Positions 1-8,607 of a stretch of DNA of 41,053 nucleotides are shown here, piece by piece. Origin of the DNA: Rothia terrae (lineage in GTDB: Bacteria > Actinomycetota > Actinomycetes > Actinomycetales > Micrococcaceae); the NCBI RefSeq assembly GCF_012396615.1, contig NZ_JAAXPV010000020.1, positions 1-41,053 on the forward strand. The letters run 5' to 3'. Both the position numbers and the translations under genes were made by a program. The notes beneath the pieces are model-generated. The model searched no databases, was not told where the DNA came from, and worked only from the letters and a program-made list of their open reading frames with translations. How positions within the stretch are numbered: position 1 is the first letter of the stretch; every line of letters starts with the position of its first letter.

Positions 1-315
1 GGCTCCACCAAAGCCTGGGGTACCGAACCCCGGTCGAGGTGGAAACCGATTTTTGGAAGCAGAACCCGCCGCAAGTGATAATAGAAATCAAGGCAAATGC
101 CTAGGAACAAAACTCGGGGCACTTCAATATGAGCATTAAAAACCCATGTCAGGCATCAGCTCGACGAACCCAACCAGTTTTTTCTCCTGTACCCATATAT
201 GTTAGGTTTTGTACACCATTTGGTAGTTATTAATTAGATTACCGCGCAACAAAACATTAAATAAAAAATCGGGGCTACTCAGCGAGCATCCCCGATTTTA
301 AAAAACTAACCTAGT
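1..315. other. Left-edge intergenic region with possible gene tail
   Basis: The first 78 bases are open on the plus strand (25 codons, Arg/Lys-rich end, TGA at 76-78) and could be the 3' end of a gene lying to the left, but I do not recognise it. The minus strand is also open across the same bases. From 79 to about 264 I see no convincing gene or RNA. The only clear element is the terminator at 265-299. Confidence 0.3.
265..299 (-). terminator. Rho-independent terminator of lsr2
   Basis: Perfect 10-bp arms (AAAATCGGGG at 265-274, CCCCGATTTT at 290-299) around a 15-nt loop, just past the lsr2 stop codon. The outer A/T tracts provide U-runs in both directions, so it may act bidirectionally. 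Confidence 0.85.
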
Positions 316-675
316 TTAGTTTTCACCCTTCATAGCTGCGTAGTACGCATCCTGAATATCCTGGTGGATACGACCGCGATCAGAAACATCGTAGCCATTT
401 TCCTTAGCCCAAGTGCGGATAGCCGCAGTATCAGGGTTACGCTTAGCAGCGCTGGTGTTAGTGGTGCGTGAGCCTGCGGGACGGCCGGGTGCACGGTTAC
501 CCTGCACACGACGTGCCTTTGCAGCGAAAGGACGCACAGCATCGCGCAAGCGAGCAGCGTTCGCGCTCGACAAATCGATTTCGTACTGACCACCGTCAAG
601 ACCAAAACGTACAGTTTCGTCTGCGGGACCGCCGTCGAGATCATCTTCAAGAATGATCTTAACCTTTTGAGCCAT
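316..675 (-). CDS. lsr2: Lsr2 nucleoid-associated protein
   Basis: This is a 119-residue H-NS-like silencer that binds and bridges AT-rich DNA in actinobacteria. The N-terminal half (MAQKVKIILEDDLDGG onward) is the typical dimerisation/oligomerisation beta domain. The C-terminal DNA-binding domain carries the diagnostic minor-groove RGR core in the stretch VSDRGRIHQDI, near residues 97-107. The open frame extends 20 codons upstream, but I chose the ATG at 675 because an AGGAGGAA ribosome site sits just before it and the protein then begins as the family does. It is transcribed alone, with a terminator at 265-299. The family assignment is very secure. A likely target is the AT-rich block at 18841-19340 (inference). 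Confidence 0.96.
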   Translation of the reverse strand: MAQKVKIILEDDLDGGPADETVRFGLDGGQYEIDLSSANAARLRDAVRPFAAKARRVQGNRAPGRPAGSRTTNTSAAKRNPDTAAIRTWAKENGYDVSDRGRIHQDIQDAYYAAMKGEN

Positions 676-699
676 TACAGCTTCCTCCTGGTAATAAAA

Positions 700-728
700 T
701 CCATATCGTTTGGCACAGGGCAACACAA
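700..728 (-). promoter_or_regulatory. Candidate lsr2 promoter
   Basis: On the minus strand, TTGTGT (-35, 723-728) and TATGGA (-10, 700-705) are separated by 17 nt and lie upstream of the lsr2 ribosome site. Assigned by eye from sigma-70-like consensus only. Confidence 0.35.
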
Positions 729-874
729 GCTTCAAGGTGCTGATTCTTCAAGCAACGTCACAACAAATTAGCTCAAAGTCTACAGACCGCATTTAAAATG
801 TAATTCCATAGTAACAATAGAATTAGAAAATCCACAATTTACAATTCTATTACGCAGGAAAGAATTAAATTATT

Positions 875-1072
875 TTATTTAGATTTCCACTCTTCAAAAG
901 GACGGCGGGTGCCTTTTGAATTCTTCACCGACTCATACCAAGCCGCCGCATCGTCCTGTGCGTCCTTCTGAGCCTTACGCTCGGCACGATCAGCGCTACT
1001 AATCCAGCGCAGAATCAGATAAAGAATAACGCCCGCAAAAACCGAGGGAATCAGTGCAATCAGGTACTCCAC
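875..1072 (-). CDS. Small single-pass membrane protein, unknown function
   Basis: This is a 65-residue protein with one N-terminal transmembrane helix (roughly residues 4-24, rich in Ile, Leu, Val and Phe) followed by a highly charged Arg/Lys/Asp/Glu tail that is probably cytoplasmic. I recognise no domain. The clear helix-plus-charged-tail layout argues that it is real: it starts with ATG, has no overlap with another gene, and lies between lsr2 and lysS, a position where short proteins of this kind occur in relatives. Its transcript would read into the lsr2 region. Function unknown. Confidence 0.7.
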   Translation of the reverse strand: MEYLIALIPSVFAGVILYLILRWISSADRAERKAQKDAQDDAAAWYESVKNSKGTRRPFEEWKSK

Positions 1073-1136
1073 GAAAATTCTTCCTTCACATCAGATAGCT
1101 CTTATCTACGATAGCCCCGCGTCCAGTGCAAACAAA

Positions 1137-1169
1137 AACGCCGCCACCCACACAGTGGATAGCGGCGTT
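1137..1169 (-). terminator. Rho-independent terminator of lysS
   Basis: Perfect 8-bp arms AACGCCGC/GCGGCGTT flank a 17-nt loop that itself contains CCAC/GTGG pairing. On the minus strand the stem is followed by TTTTTG. It lies 12 nt beyond the lysS stop codon. Confidence 0.8.
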
Positions 1170-1180
1170 CCTCTAAAGCC

Positions 1181-2707
1181 TTACTCAGCCTCGGGCTTCA
1201 TCAGCGGGAACAAAATAGTCTCGCGAATACCCAGGTTGGTAAAGAGCATAATCAAACGGTCGATGCCCAAGCCCAGACCACCCATGGGAGGTGCACCGTG
1301 CTCAAGAGCGCGCAAGAAGTCATCATCAAGCTGCATCGCTTCGTCATCGCCACCTGCAGCCAGCTTAGACTGCTCGGTGAGACGCTCACGCTGAATCACG
1401 GGGTCAATCAGTTCGGAGAACGCAGTACCGCGCTCCATACCGCCAATGATGAGATCCCACGCCTCGATGATTGAATCATCATCACGATGCGGGCGGGCCA
1501 GCGGCTGCGCTGACGGCGGGTAATCGTACACGAAGGTGGGATTAATCAGGGTCGGTTCAACGATTTCGCCAAAGAGCTCAACAACCAGCTTCTCCGCATC
1601 CCACTTGGGATCAAAATCAACCTCGTGATTGTTCGCAATAGCCTGCAAATCAGACAGCGAAGTAGCAGGAGTGATCTCCTGACCAACAGCCTCAGACAGT
1701 CCGGGGTAGACGCCAACCCACTTCCATTCGCCTGACAGGTCGATAGTGCCCTTGTCAGTTTCAATCTGGTGTATGCCCAGCTCATCAGCGCAGGCAAGGA
1801 TAATTTCCTTGATGCGCTCTGCCATCACGAACTGATCAGCGTACGCCTCGTAAGCTTCCAAAGTGGTGAACTCGGGGCTGTGAGTTGAATCGACGCCCTC
1901 GTTGCGGAACACGCGTCCAATCTCGTACACGCGGTCAATACCGCCCACAACAGCACGCTTGAGGTAAAGCTCAGTTGCAATACGCAGCGTCATGTCCTGA
2001 TCAAAAGCGTTCAAGTGAGTCTCGAACGGACGCGCCGCCGCACCACCGTGAATCAGCTGCAAAATCGGGGTCTCAACCTCAATGTAACCGCGATTCTCAA
2101 GAACCTTACGCACGGTGCGGGTAATCTTCGCACGACGTAGCACAGTCTCACGAGCCTCATCGCGCACCATCAAATCAAGGTAACGCTGGCGTACACGGGT
2201 CTCTTCGTTCAAATCCTTATGCAAAGTAGGCAAAGGACGCAGAGACTTAGACGCCATCTGCCAGCTATCAGCCATAATCGACAGCTCACCGCGTCGTGAC
2301 GAAATAACCTCACCGTGAACAAACACGAAGTCACCCAAGTCAACGAGTGCCTTCCAGTCGGCCAAAGCGTCCTCACCAACAGCAGCCAAAGAAATCATGG
2401 CCTGAATGCGAGTACCATTACCAGCCTGCACGGTAGCAAAGCAGAGCTTACCGGTGTTACGAACGAACACAATACGACCGGATATACCAACGATCTCACC
2501 GGTTTCATCGCCAGCCTCAAGCTTATCTTCATACTTGGCACGAATCTCATCGATGCTGTGAGTTACAGGCACACCAACGGGGTACGCCTCGCGGCCAGAT
2601 TCAATGAGCTTCGCACGCTTTTCCATGCGAATCTGCATCTGCTCTGAAACTTCTGAGAAAGTCTTAGTATTCTGCGGTGCTGCAGTGATTTCTTCTTGTG
2701 TACTCAC
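1181..2707 (-). CDS. lysS: Lysyl-tRNA synthetase, class II
   Basis: Charges tRNA-Lys with lysine using ATP in the cytoplasm. The 508-residue length is normal for bacterial LysS. The N-terminal OB-fold anticodon-binding domain spans about residues 70-160 (ISGRIVFVRNTGKLCF region). The class II catalytic core follows, with motif 2 (FRNEG, residues 267-271) and motif 3 (GLGIDRLIMLF, near 479-489). The start is a GTG at 2707 preceded by a weak TTAGG; I found no better alternative. The panC stop codon lies 30 bp upstream, so lysS is probably cotranscribed with panC and the DUF2520 gene and ends at the terminator at 1137-1169. Confidence 0.97.
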   Translation of the reverse strand: MSTQEEITAAPQNTKTFSEVSEQMQIRMEKRAKLIESGREAYPVGVPVTHSIDEIRAKYEDKLEAGDETGEIVGISGRIVFVRNTGKLCFATVQAGNGTRIQAMISLAAVGEDALADWKALVDLGDFVFVHGEVISSRRGELSIMADSWQMASKSLRPLPTLHKDLNEETRVRQRYLDLMVRDEARETVLRRAKITRTVRKVLENRGYIEVETPILQLIHGGAAARPFETHLNAFDQDMTLRIATELYLKRAVVGGIDRVYEIGRVFRNEGVDSTHSPEFTTLEAYEAYADQFVMAERIKEIILACADELGIHQIETDKGTIDLSGEWKWVGVYPGLSEAVGQEITPATSLSDLQAIANNHEVDFDPKWDAEKLVVELFGEIVEPTLINPTFVYDYPPSAQPLARPHRDDDSIIEAWDLIIGGMERGTAFSELIDPVIQRERLTEQSKLAAGGDDEAMQLDDDFLRALEHGAPPMGGLGLGIDRLIMLFTNLGIRETILFPLMKPEAE

Positions 2708-2737
2708 CTATGAACCTAACGGTAGGGTAACGAATCT

Positions 2738-3658
2738 TTAGCTTAGTTCCATGTTGTCGATGAGGCGGGTTTCACCGACGTACGCTGCCACCAGTGCCAG
2801 AGCTCGCTTGGAGTCCTCGGTGGGGGCTGCAAAGTTTTCGGGATCTACGACCTCAAGGTAATCCAATCGCACGTTGTCTTGACCGTTGATGTAGTCACGC
2901 GCCGATTTGAGGTCGAGACGGTCAAAGCCGCGAGAGATGCTCTGCTCACGCAGCAATGCCAGCGTGCGTGAAAGCACCAGCGCCGCTTCGCGGTCTTCAT
3001 CTGAAAGGTACTGATTGCGAGATGACAGCGCAAGACCGTTATCCTCACGAACAATAGCCACAGGCTTGATAGTCACAGGATGGTTGAAATCAGTCACCAT
3101 ACGCTGCATCAAAGACAGCTGCTGAGCGTCCTTCTGACCAAAGTACGCAAGGATCTCGTGGGTGCCCACGCATCCTTCAAGAATATTGAAGAACTTATTC
3201 ACAACGGTCAGAGCGCCGTCAAAATGTCCGGGGCGGGTCTTACCTTCAAACAGGTTGCCCAACTCGCCACTCGACACAGTAATCAGAGGAGAACCACCGG
3301 GGTACATCTCATCAACAGAAGGCGCAAAAATGATATCAACGCCAGCCTCAGCCGCCACCTTTGCGTCGGCCTCAAGCGTACGAGGGTAGGTCTCAAAATC
3401 TTCGTTAGGACCAAACTGAAGCGGATTCACAAAAATCGATACCGCAACCACAGCGTTCTGCTCGCGAGCGCGACGCATCAAGGTCGCGTGCCCATCATGC
3501 AACGCACCCATAGTGGGGATAAAACCAAGACGGGCAGCCTGCGCGGGCTCCTCCTCGGTTGCAGACGCATCAAAAGCGTCCTGCGCCGCAGACAAAGCGC
3601 GGGTTACAGCGGTCTGAAATTCTTCCGTGGTCCGGGTAATCACGGGTTGGCTCGTCAC
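2738..3658 (-). CDS. panC: Pantoate--beta-alanine ligase
   Basis: Last step of pantothenate synthesis: condenses pantoate and beta-alanine with ATP through a pantoyl-adenylate. The protein has 306 residues. The HIGH-like nucleotide-binding motif is HDGH at residues 54-57, in the context FIPTMGALHDGHATL. The substrate-binding GQKDAQQ lies near 174-180 and the KMSKS-like LSSRNQYL at 211-218. The start is a GTG with AAAGGA about 11 nt upstream. It lies 33 bp downstream of the DUF2520 gene and 30 bp upstream of lysS, an arrangement pointing to one operon. The N-terminus is slightly longer than usual (about 40 residues before the Rossmann fold). Confidence 0.96.
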   Translation of the reverse strand: MTSQPVITRTTEEFQTAVTRALSAAQDAFDASATEEEPAQAARLGFIPTMGALHDGHATLMRRAREQNAVVAVSIFVNPLQFGPNEDFETYPRTLEADAKVAAEAGVDIIFAPSVDEMYPGGSPLITVSSGELGNLFEGKTRPGHFDGALTVVNKFFNILEGCVGTHEILAYFGQKDAQQLSLMQRMVTDFNHPVTIKPVAIVREDNGLALSSRNQYLSDEDREAALVLSRTLALLREQSISRGFDRLDLKSARDYINGQDNVRLDYLEVVDPENFAAPTEDSKRALALVAAYVGETRLIDNMELS

Positions 3659-3691
3659 GATGTGAACGGTCCTTTCAAAGATGAGTGTGCG

Positions 3692-4588
3692 TTAGCTATC
3701 TAAGGCCTCAACAATGCGCGAGTACTGCTCATCGTTAAGAGCTCCCTTCGCGTGTGCGCGTTGCGCAGTTGCGCGTGCTAAAGCACGGTAGGAGTCCAAG
3801 ATATCCTTCGCGTTTTCTTCCATAGCAAAGCCGGTCAAAACCTCGGTGTGAGACTCAACCGTGCGGGAATCACCGCGCACCACCGGCCCAGTGAGTGCTG
3901 ATTCACCGGACGCCAGTGCGTTATCTAACGATGCACGCACCAGCGGCTCAAGGTAGCGCGCTGGGTCTTCGATTCCCAGCGATGCCAGAATTTGCATCGA
4001 CTGTCCCGTAATGGTCACGAGATGGTTCGATGCGTGGGCTAAAGCCGCATGGTAAAGCGGTCTATCACCTTCAGCAATAATAACGGGTTCACCGCCCATT
4101 TCCACAGACAGTGCCTGCGCTATGGGCAAAAATGGGGCGGGTCCCGTCACGCCAAAACTCGTGTTTTGCAGTCGGGCGAGGTCAAGTGAGAGCCCGGTGA
4201 AGGTCATCGCCGGGTGAATAGCAAGCCCAATTGCGCCGCGATTTGTCGCGGGTTCAAGCACGCCCACACCGTAGCGTCCTGACGTGTGAATGAGAATCTG
4301 CCCCGACTGTAGCTGCGCGTGTTCAGCGATCCACGACACCAAAGGCGGCAAAGAATCGTCGGGAACTGCGAGCAAAATTACTTCTGATTTTTCGACGATT
4401 TCCGTAATCTCCATGAGCGGAACACCGTCGAGAAGGGACTGCGCGCGCTCCTGCGATGCCTCAGATTTTGCGTACACGCCGACGATGGCGTGACCGGCGC
4501 TTCGCAGAGCCGCACCGAGCACCGCGCCAACTTTGCCAGCGCTAATAATTCCGATGCCGAGGCGGGCAGGTTTGAGGTAATTGCTCAT
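3692..4588 (-). CDS. Rossmann-fold/DUF2520 dehydrogenase-like protein
   Basis: This is a 298-residue protein with an N-terminal NAD(P)-binding Rossmann fold (IGIISAGKVGAVLGAAL from residue 12, a G-x-x-G-x-x-G-like loop) and a C-terminal helical domain of the DUF2520 type, with the conserved IHPAMTFTG near residue 125. The architecture resembles 6-phosphogluconate/ketopantoate reductase-like enzymes. The immediate downstream position of panC makes a link to pantoate supply plausible, but that is inference and no reaction is established from the sequence. The ATG at 4588 is preceded only by a weak GGTG. Confidence 0.85.
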   Translation of the reverse strand: MSNYLKPARLGIGIISAGKVGAVLGAALRSAGHAIVGVYAKSEASQERAQSLLDGVPLMEITEIVEKSEVILLAVPDDSLPPLVSWIAEHAQLQSGQILIHTSGRYGVGVLEPATNRGAIGLAIHPAMTFTGLSLDLARLQNTSFGVTGPAPFLPIAQALSVEMGGEPVIIAEGDRPLYHAALAHASNHLVTITGQSMQILASLGIEDPARYLEPLVRASLDNALASGESALTGPVVRGDSRTVESHTEVLTGFAMEENAKDILDSYRALARATAQRAHAKGALNDEQYSRIVEALDS

Positions 4589-4639
4589 GGGGCACCAGTT
4601 TACACGGGTGGGCTGAACGTCTTACGGGGAACAGAGTTG

Positions 4640-4711
4640 CATAACTACGCCCGAAACTCTCAACCCAGGGGTCAAAAAGGTCTCATTTCGAAGGTTTCCG
4701 GCGTAGTTATG
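4640..4711. repeat. Long inverted repeat (18-bp arms, 36-nt loop)
   Basis: Arms at 4640-4657 and 4694-4711 (core CATAACTACGCC/GGCGTAGTTATG) match with one mismatch. The repeat lies between the PH-domain gene and the DUF2520 gene, both on the minus strand. There is no U-run, so it does not look like a plain terminator. Confidence 0.8.
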
Positions 4712-4725
4712 ACGCCGCTTGGGAT

Positions 4726-4771
4726 GAAATCGCCGTTTTGGGTGGGATATCGCACCCAAAACGGTGATTTC
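4726..4771. repeat. Long inverted repeat (19-bp arms, 8-nt loop)
   Basis: Arms at 4726-4744 and 4753-4771 (core CCGTTTTGGGTG/CACCCAAAACGG) form a 19-bp stem. The single non-Watson-Crick position is a G-U pair in plus-strand RNA and an A-C mismatch in minus-strand RNA. It is only 14 bp from the preceding palindrome. No T-run follows. Confidence 0.8.
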
Positions 4772-4786
4772 GCACGGGGTAAAGGG

Positions 4787-6364
4787 TTAGGGGGACGCCG
4801 GACGCACGCCCAGCTGCGCCTGCCGCACAAACAGTGCACGCGCCACGGTTGCGTCCGCGTTCTGCACCGTGGCAGGGTAGCTGGCAGAATGCCCGGCAAC
4901 ATCCACGCTCAAGTGCGCCACCGACCGGCGTCGAGCAAATGGTCCCTGACTCACACGAATACCCTGAACCTTGCTGTGCGGTACCAGAACTAGACGGCGC
5001 ACCGCCCAGCCACCGCGAACCATCAACAGTGCGGGCAGAATCGCAAACCCATTGCGTTTATAGGTCAGCCAATTGAAGACGCGGGCACGCCGCGGCGACA
5101 CCGTAAACCCACCGGCAGATCCACTGCCCACCAAGCCAGCTCGCAAAGCCTCAGCGTCCGCGCCACCAGAACCAGCGCCGGGAACCACCAGCGGCAGGAC
5201 GCGCGCTAAATCGTCAGCAGTGCCCACGGGCAGTAAGTACCCCGTAAAAGTGTTCTCGGTACCGCCTTTACCGGCAAGTGCCACCCTCACCTGATACCAG
5301 CCTTTGAAGCGCCACAGTAACGGCTGGCTGACAGTAATAGATTGGACGCGCCCCGCAGGCACGGTCTGTGTGGTGGTGTCGGTGAACCCGTAACGGGTTT
5401 TCAGCCCGTCGGGGCTGGTGGAAAGCCTGAAGTTATAACCGGTGTTGAACTTCTTCCACAGTGTCGAGCCCATACCTGCAATCAGCGCAAAATTCGCAAA
5501 GAGAATACTCACCAGCGACGCCCCGGTAAAGAGGGAAAGCCCCACAAAGAACGCCACTCCCAGCACTGTTACGCAGGTAGTAAAACTCAACAGAACGGAC
5601 GCGATAAGACGCGCAACCGGAATCTTGAGCACCGGTGTTTCATCGGCATCTTTGAGTCCCGGCCCGAGGTTGGTGGCAACGTGTTCGCGAAGACGCTCCC
5701 GCCTAGTGGGTTCCGTGTGCTCGGGCTTCCCATCACCCAGTGAGGAAACCGCGTCCGTTACCGGGGCCAAGTTCTCTCCCGCGTCCGCCTCTTTGAGCGC
5801 ACGCACCTGGCTCAGCAGTTGAGCGCGCAACGCACGAGCGTCCTTATATTTGAGAAACTTCACCGCCAGCGCCGAATGTGAGCCGTCAGCAACATCGAAC
5901 TTAAGCTCAGCCAGCCCTAGCAAACGAGCCATCAGCGACCGGTTAATATCGATAGATTGCACACGGTCTAACCGGGCTTTACGCTCGGTTTTCGACAGGA
6001 TGCCGCTGCGCACGTAAACGTTGTGGGCATCCACTGCGAAAAAGTAGGAGTACCAGCTGACAAAGTAGGGAATCAGCAGAACCGCAAAACCTACCAGTAG
6101 TAGCGCCGGTAGCCACAGCATCCCAAAGTTTTCAAAAATCGAAAGGACGCCAGGCAACTCCGGAGCCTGCGAAAAGTCGGGAATTTCGCGGTCATTTTGA
6201 GTGCCGATTTCAAAGAACTCGCGTCCGACAGTAAAAATAAAAACGAAGATAATCAGCCAGGCATTCACAAAGGGCGAGAGAATGTGCGCCCTGCGCCAGC
6301 GCAGTTCTTGCCGCGTTTTATCTCTTGACGCTGCGTTGAAAGTATCGATCTTTTCTTCACTCAT
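4787..6364 (-). CDS. Membrane protein with three bacterial PH (bPH2/YdbT-like) domains
   Basis: This 525-residue protein of the YdbT type has membrane helices near residues 30-55, 83-105 and 255-300. Between and after them are three repeated bacterial PH segments, seen from the recurring motif ARLDRVQSIDINRS (first), AGRVQSITVSQPLLWRFKG (second) and HSKVQGIRVSQGPFARR (third). The role of this family is poorly known; paired YdbS/YdbT genes are commonly membrane-associated. The ATG directly abuts the stop codon of the upstream PH gene (TAA then ATG), so the two are translationally coupled and probably act together. No catalytic motif is visible. Confidence 0.9.
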   Translation of the reverse strand: MSEEKIDTFNAASRDKTRQELRWRRAHILSPFVNAWLIIFVFIFTVGREFFEIGTQNDREIPDFSQAPELPGVLSIFENFGMLWLPALLLVGFAVLLIPYFVSWYSYFFAVDAHNVYVRSGILSKTERKARLDRVQSIDINRSLMARLLGLAELKFDVADGSHSALAVKFLKYKDARALRAQLLSQVRALKEADAGENLAPVTDAVSSLGDGKPEHTEPTRRERLREHVATNLGPGLKDADETPVLKIPVARLIASVLLSFTTCVTVLGVAFFVGLSLFTGASLVSILFANFALIAGMGSTLWKKFNTGYNFRLSTSPDGLKTRYGFTDTTTQTVPAGRVQSITVSQPLLWRFKGWYQVRVALAGKGGTENTFTGYLLPVGTADDLARVLPLVVPGAGSGGADAEALRAGLVGSGSAGGFTVSPRRARVFNWLTYKRNGFAILPALLMVRGGWAVRRLVLVPHSKVQGIRVSQGPFARRRSVAHLSVDVAGHSASYPATVQNADATVARALFVRQAQLGVRPASP

Positions 6365-7027
6365 TTACAGCCCCACCATTTTAGCATCGCTGAGTTCTGT
6401 CAGAGTTTCGCGCAGTCGCTGCGCATCAGCCTTTTCAAGACCGGGAATGGTCGTGCTTGCCGAAGATGCTGTTTTTACTTCTACGGATGCGAGGTTCAGC
6501 TTGGATTCGATAGGCCCGGATTTCACATCGACGTACTGGATGCGTCCGTAGGGAATGGCCCGCACTTCGTGAAACATAATGCCGCTACAGGTGAGCAGGT
6601 GGTCCTGACGCTCGCTGTAGCCAAGTGCTCTTACCTGCCGTTGGATGATCGCCAGATACCAGGTTTGAAGGGCAGCGACGATTCCAAGGATTCCCCAACA
6701 GACCCAGGGCGCCCAGTTCCACCAGTGCAGAAACTGCGTGAAGATCAGAGGGAGAGCCGCAAGTGCCACAATAATTAGTGCCCAGATTAGCCCCGTGATA
6801 AGGCGTGCTTTTGCGTAGCGCGGTTGTACGCGCTTCCAGTCAACGCCCGAAGGATCGATTCTGGCTGTTTTCAGGCCGTCGAGGTCAAGCGGTGGTAAAG
6901 TCGGTGCAAAAGTACGCGGCATGGGTTGAGGGGACGTCTCGCGGTGAGAATCCCACGGTGCGTTTCCAGCGATTCTGGGTTCAGAGTGCGCCGGTTCTGC
7001 GATGGGTGACAATTGCGGTTCAGTCAT
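6365..7027 (-). CDS. Bacterial PH-domain (YdbS-like) membrane protein
   Basis: This 220-residue YdbS-type protein has a cytoplasmic, Pro-rich N-terminus (residues 1-55), two transmembrane helices (about 73-128) and one bPH2 domain (about 130-215) with the characteristic IPYGRIQYVDVKSGPIESKL segment. It is the partner of the larger PH protein whose start codon immediately follows its stop. The start at 7027 is supported by AAGGAAG at a good distance. The function of the pair is unknown. Confidence 0.9.
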   Translation of the reverse strand: MTEPQLSPIAEPAHSEPRIAGNAPWDSHRETSPQPMPRTFAPTLPPLDLDGLKTARIDPSGVDWKRVQPRYAKARLITGLIWALIIVALAALPLIFTQFLHWWNWAPWVCWGILGIVAALQTWYLAIIQRQVRALGYSERQDHLLTCSGIMFHEVRAIPYGRIQYVDVKSGPIESKLNLASVEVKTASSASTTIPGLEKADAQRLRETLTELSDAKMVGL

Positions 7028-7095
7028 CGTATCTTCCTTGAAACGGGTATAGCTTTACCCCATATTCTCAAAGATAGATGCTGTTTTCATCGCCA

Positions 7096-7626
7096 TTACG
7101 GACGAGATGAGTCATTTCGTGCGTACCCCGTGTCGGTTCGCGGCGCAGGCGTGCCTGGGTCGGACGCGTCGTCCCCGTCCTGTGGCGGGATCTTGCACAT
7201 GTTCTCGGCGATCAACCCGCACACCAGCAAAATAATGCCGGTTACGATACCCAATACGGCAAAAAGGACGGGTTCCCATGATCCTCGGGCACTTAAAAGA
7301 GTGAGCTGAAAACCGGTGATAGCAACGTGCCATCCCGCGATCAGGGCACCGGAAAGAGCGCACGCCTGAGCGAAAATTGCCACGCGCGCAGCAAAAATCG
7401 GGGTCATATTAGGCACCTGAGAACGGCGGTCGCGGTCTTGAAATTTAGCCACCTGCGATCCGAAGTACAGAGCTAAAGCGCCCGCAATAACAGCGATCAG
7501 TAGCGTGGCAGGCGGCAGACCCAGCTCGGGGCCACCAGCAGAGACAGAAATACCGTTGAAAATTGCTCCCGCTAGCAAAGCCAGGGAGAGGCACAGAATC
7601 AGGGCACGCGCTCTGAGCTGGCTCAT
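7096..7626 (-). CDS. DUF3180 integral membrane protein
   Basis: This 176-residue protein of the actinobacterial DUF3180 family has four hydrophobic segments (about residues 8-27, 38-58, 84-106 and 119-141) and a polar, disordered C-terminal tail. The frame could begin at a GTG at 7632, but I chose the ATG at 7626 because it overlaps the folK stop codon as ATGA, a standard translational-coupling arrangement. Its constant position beside folK is a known feature of this family in actinobacteria, but its biochemical role is unknown. Confidence 0.9.
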   Translation of the reverse strand: MSQLRARALILCLSLALLAGAIFNGISVSAGGPELGLPPATLLIAVIAGALALYFGSQVAKFQDRDRRSQVPNMTPIFAARVAIFAQACALSGALIAGWHVAITGFQLTLLSARGSWEPVLFAVLGIVTGIILLVCGLIAENMCKIPPQDGDDASDPGTPAPRTDTGYARNDSSRP

Positions 7627-8129
7627 CCGCACACCACCGGGGCGGGAAAGAATTCGCGTATACCGTCTGCATCATCCGCTATCTCGGCGAGGTTGCGCAC
7701 GGAGCTACCAGCAAGTTCAGCTTCAGGTTCCATACGAGCCCAAGGTTCCAGCACGAAAGCACGCTCGGCTGCACGCGGATGCGGCAACGTCAGGTCGGGC
7801 TCATCCATTTCTAAGGAAGCGTACTGGATAATATCGATATCCAGCGTACGAGGACCCCAATGAACCTCGCGCGTACGATGGTGCTTATCTTCAATGGTCT
7901 GGGTGAAACGCAACAGGTCAAAAGGACTGAGCGTTGTTTCGATGCGCAACACTAGGTTGACGAAGTCAGGCTGACCAGCGGGACCGCCCACAGGGGCAGT
8001 TACCGCGACGGGTGAAACGTTCTTAACCTCAATTTTTGGATGCGTGCACAAATCACCGATGGCGCGCATTAGGGTTTCTTTCTTCTCACCCAAGTTAGAT
8101 CCCAGTGCTAAAAGAACCTCTACACTCAT
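7623..8129 (-). CDS. folK: 2-amino-4-hydroxy-6-hydroxymethyldihydropteridine diphosphokinase
   Basis: Transfers pyrophosphate from ATP to 6-hydroxymethyl-7,8-dihydropterin, the step before FolP. The 168 residues begin VEVLLALGSNLGEKKETL, the classic HPPK start. The motif TREVHWGPRTLDIDII (near residues 90-105) carries the Mg/ATP-binding Asp pair, followed by LPHPRAAERAFVL. It overlaps folB upstream and the DUF3180 gene downstream by ATGA, so the three are translationally coupled. Confidence 0.96.
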   Translation of the reverse strand: MSVEVLLALGSNLGEKKETLMRAIGDLCTHPKIEVKNVSPVAVTAPVGGPAGQPDFVNLVLRIETTLSPFDLLRFTQTIEDKHHRTREVHWGPRTLDIDIIQYASLEMDEPDLTLPHPRAAERAFVLEPWARMEPEAELAGSSVRNLAEIADDADGIREFFPAPVVCG

Positions 8130-8545
8130 GCCTGCTTCTCCCTAAAAATCGTCACCGAAACATCGGAGAACGTTACTTCGATTGGAGCGTTTGGTTTATG
8201 GACAGTCAGTTCTAGAGCGTCAATTGCAAACCGGCTCAAAATAGTGGATGCGAGTTTTTCAGCGAGGGTTTCAATAAGGTCAACTGACTGTCCGGTAATG
8301 ACCTCGCGGATCGTTTCAGCGACTTCGGCGTAGTTAGCGGTTTGTGCGATGTCATCGCTTGCTGAGGACGCGCAAAAGCTGGTGAACATGGTGACGTCCA
8401 CAAAGAAGGGCTGCCCGGTTTTCTTCTCGGAATCAAGAACGCCGTGGCAGCCCACGCATCCAACGCCGGTGAGGGTGATGCGGTCAGCGAAGGAATAGCG
8501 CGAAGCGGTGCTCGAAGATTCATTAGAAACTGAAATTTCGGGCAT
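8126..8545 (-). CDS. folB: Dihydroneopterin aldolase
   Basis: Converts dihydroneopterin to 6-hydroxymethyldihydropterin and glycolaldehyde in folate synthesis. The 139-residue length is slightly long because of about 15 extra N-terminal Ser-rich residues. The FolB signature is clear: ITLTGVGCVGCHGVLDSE followed by GQPFFVDV, and the catalytic-lysine region VHKPNAPI near the C-terminus. The start is an ATG with AAGGAA at good spacing. It heads the folB-folK-DUF3180 coupled set, which is separated from folP by 264 bp that contain a Fur-like palindrome (8608-8624). Confidence 0.96.
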   Translation of the reverse strand: MPEISVSNESSSTASRYSFADRITLTGVGCVGCHGVLDSEKKTGQPFFVDVTMFTSFCASSASDDIAQTANYAEVAETIREVITGQSVDLIETLAEKLASTILSRFAIDALELTVHKPNAPIEVTFSDVSVTIFREKQA

Positions 8546-8607
8546 TCAGCGTTCCTTCCCTTAGTGGATGTTCTCTAGTAACTGCTTACCTGTCATTATG
8601 GCTTTTT

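Noticed and set aside
1-78. Plus-strand open frame of 25 codons at the left edge
   Set aside because: Too short, both strands open, and no family resemblance; noted as a possible gene tail only.
4672-4902. 76-codon minus-strand frame with repeated SPFWV-like segments
   Set aside because: The apparent protein repeat is only the translation of the DNA palindrome at 4726-4771.
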